From Arabidopsis thaliana (lineage: Eukaryota; Streptophyta; Magnoliopsida; Brassicales; Brassicaceae): DNA of 64,000 bases. A model generated the notes under the pieces. It searched no databases, was not told the origin of the DNA, and saw only the letters and a program-made list of their open reading frames with translations. Location of the stretch: positions 17,211,443 through 17,275,442 of the forward strand of contig NC_003071.7 in assembly GCF_000001735.4 (NCBI RefSeq). Direction: 5' to 3'. How positions within the stretch are numbered: position 1 is the stretch's first letter; each line of letters begins with the position of its first letter. A program made the position numbers and the translations under genes. Positions 57,961 to 64,000 of this stretch are shown piece after piece.

Positions 57961-58277
57961 GTAAAGATCTGATGTTGTCTTCTTCTCTACTCGATCAATT
58001 TCTATATTTGAAGTTCGTGGATTTTGAAGGATTTGATTGGTTTCCATGGTATTAGATCTCTGTGATGGTTGTTGATCTATCTTAAAACTTGATTTATCTT
58101 CAGTTCTCTCGATTTCAAACTTGTACTTGTCCTACTTCAAGTGATCTAATCGGAAACTTATTGTTGCTATGTTTACTGATCGTACAGATCTATTGATCTA
58201 AGGATTAAGCTATGTTGTGATTGAGTTGTTAGATTTGAATTTGAATTTGAACTGAGCTTGTTTGTTTGTGTGTGCAG
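57961..58277 (+). other. Intron in the ERD15 5' UTR
   Basis: Donor CCAAG|GTAAAG at 57961 and acceptor TGTGTGCAG|ATC ending at 58277, 317 bp and T-rich. The coding start is 17 bp downstream of the acceptor. Leader introns near the start of transcription often boost expression in plants. Confidence 0.65.
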
Positions 58278-58293
58278 ATCTAGAGTTTTGAGA

Positions 58294-58872
58294 ATGGCGA
58301 TGGTATCAGGAAGACGATCTACTCTAAACCCCGACGCACCTCTTTTTATTCCGGCAGCTGTACGACAAGTGGAAGATTTCTCACCGGAGTGGTGGCAATT
58401 GGTGACAACTTCGACTTGGTACCCTGATTACTGGATCAGTCAGCAGCAGCAAGGCGCGGATGGTTTCTATGACAACGGAGAGAATGAGAATGGTGGAGGT
58501 CATATCGATGTAGCTGATCTTCTTCCAGAATCATTTGATTTTGATGATATGGAAGATTTCTTTGACACTGATGCTGCTGAGTTTGATCAAGGATTCGATG
58601 GAAGAATGTATTACCAAGCACCTTCCGAATTTGGTAAGTCGGTTTCATTCCCCTGATACATAGAACCATCCAAGATCAGTAGATTTGTGGAGGCTAATTG
58701 TTGTTTATATATATCATCAGGCTTTGGAAAGAATGGTGAGATGGTTAAGAAATCAAGTGGAAACAGGAGCCCGAGATCGATTGTGGAACCAGCTAAGTAT
58801 GCGGAAAAGCCAGCGAAATGGGGAAACCAGAGGGTTGCTGCTGCTCCGAGAAACATCCACCAGCCTCGCTGA
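58294..58872 (+). CDS. ERD15: Early responsive to dehydration 15, PAM2-containing protein
   Basis: 163 residues from two exons, 58294-58633 and 58721-58872. The N-terminus MAMVSGRRSTLNPDAPLFIP contains the PAM2 motif (STLNPDAPLFIPAA), which binds the MLLE domain of poly(A)-binding protein. Next come EDFSPEWWQLVTTSTWYPDY and an acidic stretch (DFDDMEDFFDTDAAEFDQGF). The basic tail has RSPRSIVEPAKYAEKPAKWG. It is a small, quickly induced regulator of ABA and stress responses that probably acts on mRNA through PABP. Splicing at TTTG|GTAAGT gives EFGFGKN. Confidence 0.95.
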
Positions 58873-59760
58873 AGAGATATGTTGTTAACTAGTCAGAGAA
58901 GTCAGAGCAGTTCGGTCTGTGTATCTTTAGCCACCACTGTACCTTTGTAATTTTTAGTATTTGCTTCCACAACAAAAATCTGTAACTTTGTATCTTTATG
59001 ATGTTCATTCTCAAACTTGCTATCACAAAAATGTAAAAACATAAAAAAAAAAAAATGTAAACTTTGAAGAGAAATGAGAACTAGAGTTTATTTCCTACCT
59101 TTGTCTGAGCAATTCTATTCAATTACCAAAAGTCTTATCCTGCATCGGTGATGGCTACCGGAAGCAGTTGCATCAATGTTGCTTTGGCTTTACGACCAAA
59201 AGAAAGCCATCGCAGAGCTCAAATATAGAAGGTTTTCACGTCTCAGCTACTGAAAATGATCAGTTCTCTAAAGACTAGAACTCTACAAGGTTGGTGGCTA
59301 AGAAAAGGATGTCGATTACATCATAATGCTAATACACGCAAAAGGTCAGGAGTGTCGAACATGTTTTAACTTGCAAACATTGCCGACGACACCAAGTTCA
59401 TTTCGAGCTCGGAATTGAGATACCGAAGACATGTCCAAATTTAAACCGGACTTAGTAAATTCCCCATCAAAAATGGGGAAAATGAGACTTTTCTTTCGTT
59501 TGATGCGAAAACTCTCGTCTTGACTCTTGAAGCTTTGTTTTTTTGACTCCACAAGTCGTCGATTTGACATTCGAACAAATGATTAGTCAGACGATCAGAA
59601 ACGCTCCAAAACGCAGCGCTTTGGCTAGAACAGAGCTTTAAGACACCTATGTTAATACGAAAATACCCTCTGATAAACTTATTTATACACTCGACGTTTC
59701 GTTTTTTTTTCCAGTTTTCTGAAAAGTAAATTATTTGAAATCCCGCTCTGAATTATTACA
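58873..59760. other. Spacer between ERD15 and the next gene
   Basis: ERD15 3' UTR to about 59 kb, then sequence without convincing coding. The last 100 bp are the leader of the frame at 59761. Confidence 0.4.
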
Positions 59761-59997
59761 ATGGCGCCAAAGAGAGCATCGCCGATGCAGTCTTCTCTGT
59801 ACTCTATCGGTAAGAACTCGGAAAGCCCTTGATTTTATTCAGAAAACTCCGATCAATCAAATGAATCTTCGTGTGTTTTGATTCGATTTCTCCAGGTGAT
59901 TACGAGGTTGCAGTGGATGGTAAGAATTTCACCTGTGAATCCGGACCCAAAAGCATTCAAATCAAATTTCCCAGAAACTACACAGTCAAAATCTCAG
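59761..59997 (+). CDS. Unrecognised two-exon fragment
   Basis: Exon 59761-59809 (MAPKRASPMQSSLYSI) and exon 59896-59997 (GDYEVAVDGKNFTCESGPKS, then IQIKFPRNYTVKIS) join by a good GT-AG intron with a strong donor GTAAGA. The start context TTACAATGGCG is good. A further donor (TCAG|GTTCG) at 59998 implies more exons, but none that clearly belong are found before the K-box-like gene starting at 60350. It is either a short gene whose later exons I cannot see, a 5' remnant of a broken gene, or alternative first exons of the downstream gene. The protein family is unknown to me. Confidence 0.4.
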
Positions 59998-60224
59998 GTT
60001 CGTCTAGAATTTGGGTTCTTGCGGTTCTGTTTTTTTTCCACTCTAATTTGGTTGTTAGTCATTTTGGGCTCTATGATTTGATTATCTAATTCAATTTCAT
60101 CTATTGATGTTATGCGGCTACTAGCAAAATGTGTAACAAACTCAATGTCCATAATTTTTCTTTTTGTGGTCAAACAACTCAATTTCCCTAAATTACTTTA
60201 GGAAATTTTCCATAATATTGGACC

Positions 60225-60278
60225 AAAAAAACTCCGTCTGTACTTTTTTTTTTTTTTTGGCAAAAAACTCCGTCTATA
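60225..60278. repeat. Micro-insertion with about 17-bp direct repeats
   Basis: AAAAAACTCCGTCTGTAC (60226-60243) and AAAAAACTCCGTCTATAC (60262-60279) flank a T tract plus GGC, 18 bp. It lies just upstream of the K-box-like gene start. Confidence 0.45.
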
Positions 60279-60349
60279 CATGTAACAACAATCCTCGCAA
60301 TTTCCAAAGTGGAAAAAAAGAAAAATTGGGTTTCGGTCGATCCGATTCG

Positions 60350-62623
60350 ATGGGGAGAGAGGGCGATCAGATGAAGAGGAAGCGAAGAGATCTAACGAAC
60401 AAGACGAGAGGGCCCTGCAATTTCTGCGAATTCTCCAGCAGCAGGTACTTGGCTCACAGATGGCAAACAAGGGTTCGATTTTCTAGGGTTTTCATTGTTG
60501 ATTTAGGTCTTTGAAGTAATTTAGGATATGGGAACCATCACAAAATCTGCTTATTAGGTTTATTGATTAGCTATTTACTCGGCTTAGTTGGATCTCGGAA
60601 TCTGAATCTGAATCTGAGGATATGATTGAATCAGACAATAAACTTAAACCTAAACCCCTTGGCCTTTTTCCAGATATGGATGCAGCTCTGAAGATAAGCT
60701 GCAGGAGCAAGACAATGAAGCAGTGGTATGTAATTACTTATGTACTCATATATCTATCTCTTTGTATGTTATACCTGTGTTTTTGCTTACATTCAACTTC
60801 TCTCCTTGCAGCTGCGGAAAGAAGTCGAGAGATTACGGCTTTTGATCAAGTATGCCTGCGTGCGTTTCCCACTTTCTTGTTCTGCATATTCATTTTGGTT
60901 GATGAGTTTTCTTTCATGATTCCAGGAGAATGACTGGGAAGGAAGATATTGTCAGCTTCACCGAGCTGCTAGCTCTTCAAAGTCACCTTATGGATGTCCG
61001 ATCCATTGTGCTGGAGCAAAAGGTGAAATAGGGGGAAATATTACTTGACTTTTTTTTTTTGTTTCCGTGTCGTTATTATCAAGAATTTTCTTTAACTATT
61101 GGCTATTGCAGAAGGAGGTAGAGCTGGAAGAAGCTGAAAGGCCGCACAAACAGGTAAAGTATTCTAATTCTTAATTTAGCTGTCTTCTTTTTTTTTGCCC
61201 TGTATCCAAATTTTTTTTGTTGAGGAAAGTCAGTTTTACCCTTTCCAGTCTAAAATCTCTCACAAGGCCATTGCTTTTGCCTCTCCTTTTTTTCTTCTTA
61301 AAGTTCCTTGTTGACCTTGCAAGTTCTTAAGCTTTCTCACCTTTTACTTCTTTCTTTCTTTTTTCTGTCTTCTCGGGTAATTACGTATCTGACATATATC
61401 ACAATCCCCTTCGATTTTGCAGAAGAAGGAAGCAGAGCATGATGCTGACGGTATGAGGAGAGGGGTTTTGGTTCCTTGCAAATTCTCTGCCAGCAGGTAA
61501 TCTCTCTGCTAAAGAATTGAGTTATTTTTTGTTGGGTTTGGTCACAACAATTTGTGTGTCTGTGCAAATGGGAACCATTTTTTTTCTAGGGTTTCTTTCT
61601 GTCGAAGTGAGTGTATATGAAACCTGCCCTTTTTTTTTTTTTTTATGAGCTATATAAACCAAAATCAGTTGTAGTTTCGTCCTTATTAGCTACTATTGGA
61701 CTCAACAGTGGGAGTTGAATCCTTCATCTCTCAGAATCTGAGGGAGATCACTTGTTTTTTTTTGTTCTTCTTTTCAAAGTTGTAGCTGTCTTGGTGCAGC
61801 ATATCACGTTATGATGTCTTGCTTTTTGATCATCGAAACCAATTGTGTAAAAGGAAAGGCTGACTTGACTTGTTCTGCATATATATAATACAGCTTGGGA
61901 GAAAGACAGGAAGATCCAAATGGTGAAGCACCACTGGTGCGCGTATATTCTCTTCTCTTCCTTATCTCTTTTCTTTCCTCAGACTGTGTCTTTAAAATCC
62001 TCATTTTCTTGCAGCTGCAAATGCAGAGGGAATTCGAGCAACGCAGCTCTGAATCCTTGCAGAGCGAGTTCGACAAATTATGGCTTTTTAACGAGTAATA
62101 ACTCAATACCATTTCCCACTTCTTGCTCTGCAGAAGTCTCTGTTTCTTTTTTTCTTTTCTTTCATTTTGGGTTTTCTTTCATCTCACAGGAGAATGAATG
62201 GTAGAGAGCTCGAGGGTATGACTTCCTTCGACCTGTCCATACTTCACATTCAGATATTACGAGCTCTACGGGCTTTGATTGACCAAAAGTTGGGACCAAG
62301 ACAAGAACATAGGGCATGGCAGCGCGGAGAGGTAAAAATTTATCTATCAGTGTATATTATATGTTTTTAGTAACTAGTGTATCTGAATCGTTTCTTCTAT
62401 TCACACATTTTCTTAGCTTGTTTGCCACACCGACAAGGAATCAGTCTCTGGGTTAGCTGAGCCCGGGAGATGTTCGTCGGATAATGACAAGGATGCTGAC
62501 TCTTCCTTGCAATGTAGACTTCTTCTCGTTTCAAGAAAGCTCAGAAGATTCCATAATTCTTATCAGCGGAAGAGCATGCCGGAGACCAGGTCGGTCTGCC
62601 AGAGTCGAGTGACTTCCGATTGA
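60350..62623 (+). CDS. MADS-less, K-box-type protein with duplicated five-exon unit
   Basis: My model has ten exons: 60350-60444, 60674-60725, 60812-60849, 60926-61022, 61112-61153, 61423-61496, 61894-61936, 62015-62094, 62190-62331 and 62417-62623. All introns are GT-AG, phases are consistent, and it gives 289 residues. It starts MGREGDQMKRKRRDLTNKTR. Two K-box-like parts follow: LRKEVERLRLLIKRMTGKED with FTELLALQSHLMDVRSIVLE, and LQMQREFEQRSSESLQSEFD with LEGMTSFDLSILHIQILRAL. CNFCEFSSSR and VPCKFSASS resemble the end of a MADS domain (FSSSR), but the DNA-binding part is absent. K-boxes pair MADS proteins, so it may be a dimerisation-only partner. I recall an agamous-like annotation in this position. 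Confidence 0.7.
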
Positions 62624-62966
62624 CCTTATCTGCCCTGGTTGCTGCTTTCTCTGTTTCTATGTTGACATATCAACTTGCCACTTTATTTGTCTTAGTCTTG
62701 AAGTCTACGCATCTTGGATTGTAAACTTAGAAATACCAATTAGAGTTTAATTTATTACCAAGGTAAGATGTTGTTTTAAGACTCGAGGGGTTTCATATCT
62801 CACCATGTTAGGACTTGTGGGTTTCATAGAGCATCAATGAGCTTCTTTTATTTGTAAGAGATTCTCTAACACATGACGATCGATTACTCTATAAACTAGA
62901 TAAATTAATCCGTATGTTATTCTAGTTAATAAGGGATTACGTTTCTTTTTACCGCATTTCTGATTA

Positions 62967-63589
62967 ATAAAAACCATTGTTTTCAAGCTTGACCCAGATC
63001 ATTCGATCCGACCAGTTAACCTACGACCCAAACATTTTTCCGATTTAGTTTTAGTGCTAATATCCGACAAATTCAAAAAAAAAAAAAAAATCATAAAAAT
63101 TCACCATTGATCCGCAACCCCAATGAACCGGTTGAACCATCTAAACTTATTCAGTTATCTTTAGAAAAAATTTCAGTTTTTAAACTCATTTGATGTTTTT
63201 TTTTTTGGTGAAGACTTCACAATATCACCTTAAGAGAATGAATGGAATTATGAGAGAGACAACCAAAATTATTTGTTTGGATTCGCGATGTTTTCTTAGT
63301 TTATTTTTGTCATTGGTGATTTTTTACTATATTTGTTATGGTTTTAAACTTATAGTTAGAATTAAAAAATTTAATCACTTTATTATTATTGTTTGATTTC
63401 ATGTTTTTGTTAAACATTATATGATTATTTGTTGTTTTTCTATTTATAGAAGCTATATAATCTTTATAAATATTAAGTATATTAAATAAATTATAATCAA
63501 TTGATATGTGGTCCAGCAAGGTTGATTATGTGAATCAGAAAATAATCTGGTTTACCGTCACGCTCGGATTTAAAAACATTGATAAAAAT
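62967..63589. mobile_element. hAT-like non-autonomous element, about 607 bp
   Basis: The ends CATTGTTTTCAAG (62975) and the complement of TTTAAAAACATTG (ending 63581) agree at most positions. Flanking 8-bp repeats ATAAAAAC / ATAAAAAT (62967-62974 and 63582-63589) match 7 of 8. Subterminal CCGACC/CCGGTTGAACC-type motifs are typical of plant non-autonomous DNA elements. It has no transposase. Confidence 0.5.
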
Positions 63590-63910
63590 ACATTATATAT
63601 ATATATATCTTATTATATAATGTACGGTTTTAAAAGTTACTAACTCACCAAATTATGACACGTGACAGTTTTATCAATTTAAGATTTTGACATGTGTTAG
63701 AGTTTTTTTTTTTACTTTTTTCCTTAAATAAAATAAAGGAAACTAAAAAAAAAACATATTTACAATTATTAATTTATATAGTTAATTTTTAATTTTCTTA
63801 ACTAAAATAGAAAACTAACAATAAGATATAAATTTTAAGATATAAATTTATTTAAATATTTATTGATAATATTTAAAATAATATGGAAAACTAACAATAA
63901 GATGGAAAAC

Positions 63911-63932
63911 ATATATATATATATATATATAT
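63911..63932. repeat. (AT)11 microsatellite
   Basis: Pure AT tract near the window end. Confidence 0.9.
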
Positions 63933-64000
63933 TTCGAAACAAATGTAAAAAACAGAAAAAGGAAGTAAGTGTAATGTAACTTTTTCCGTTTTCCATTACA

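Larger units (their letters stand above)
62624..64000. other. Window end: AT-rich, with an hAT-like element
   Basis: Contains the element at 62975-63581, an (AT)11 tract at 63911-63932 and very AT-rich sequence. No gene. Confidence 0.4.

Noticed and set aside
1-64000. CRISPR arrays, operons, tRNA genes
   Set aside because: None seen. The sequence is eukaryotic, and no cloverleaf with GGTTCGA-type B box in the proper spacing was found by eye.

Overview
The window is nuclear DNA of a small-genome crucifer, almost certainly Arabidopsis thaliana or a very close relative. It is AT-rich, has short GT-AG introns, and runs through a gene order I recognise from chromosome 2 near At2g41290-At2g41450: SSL2, SSL1, ARR8, a glutaredoxin-like protein, RPB5D, AUG1, an F-box/kelch gene, BOP2, a methyltransferase, two Ole e 1-like genes, CML35, WIH2 and ERD15. 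The locus identities come from memory of protein sequences and order, not from a search. From the same memory, the chromosome 3 block with ARR9, NRPE5, FIS1A and BOP1 is the paralogous half of an old whole-genome duplication.

Layout. 1-4.7 kb: two strictosidine-synthase-like genes on the minus strand; the second (SSL1) looks frameshifted in exon 1. 4.7-10.8 kb: AT-rich spacer with a 22-bp-stem hairpin and a 219-bp hAT-like MITE. 10.8-13.4 kb: ARR8, an overlapping downstream reading frame with a perfectly in-register 39-residue tandem repeat, and a complete Pol III 7SL (SRP) RNA gene with its USE and TATA boxes. 14-24 kb: a 49-residue membrane micro-ORF, the glutaredoxin-like gene, RPB5D, a small acyl-anchored-looking protein, AUG1 and an F-box/kelch gene. 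24.2-24.8 kb: a multi-exon FIS1 pseudogene at the place expected from the chromosome 3 paralogous block. 26.6-28.8 kb: BOP2, preceded by about 11.8 kb with no convincing gene.

40.5-48.7 kb: a methyltransferase gene, Helitron and hAT insertions, and a tandem duplication of an Ole e 1-like gene with a methyltransferase fragment between the copies. One duplicate keeps the empty target site of the 1000-bp hAT element. 50-64 kb: CML35, a two-exon cysteine-rich secreted peptide of the MEG/ESF1 type, WIH2, ERD15 with a 5'-UTR intron, an unrecognised two-exon fragment, and a ten-exon gene that reads as a MADS-less, K-box-type protein built by duplication of a five-exon block.

The genes are not functionally linked as in an operon. 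They cover cytokinin signalling (ARR8), transcription (RPB5D), spindle assembly (AUG1), lateral-organ patterning (BOP2), calcium sensing (CML35) and stress response (ERD15). The most unusual genome-level signal is a recurring micro-insertion of about 13-40 bp, ending in a short A/T tract and flanked by 9-17 bp direct repeats, found at nine places.
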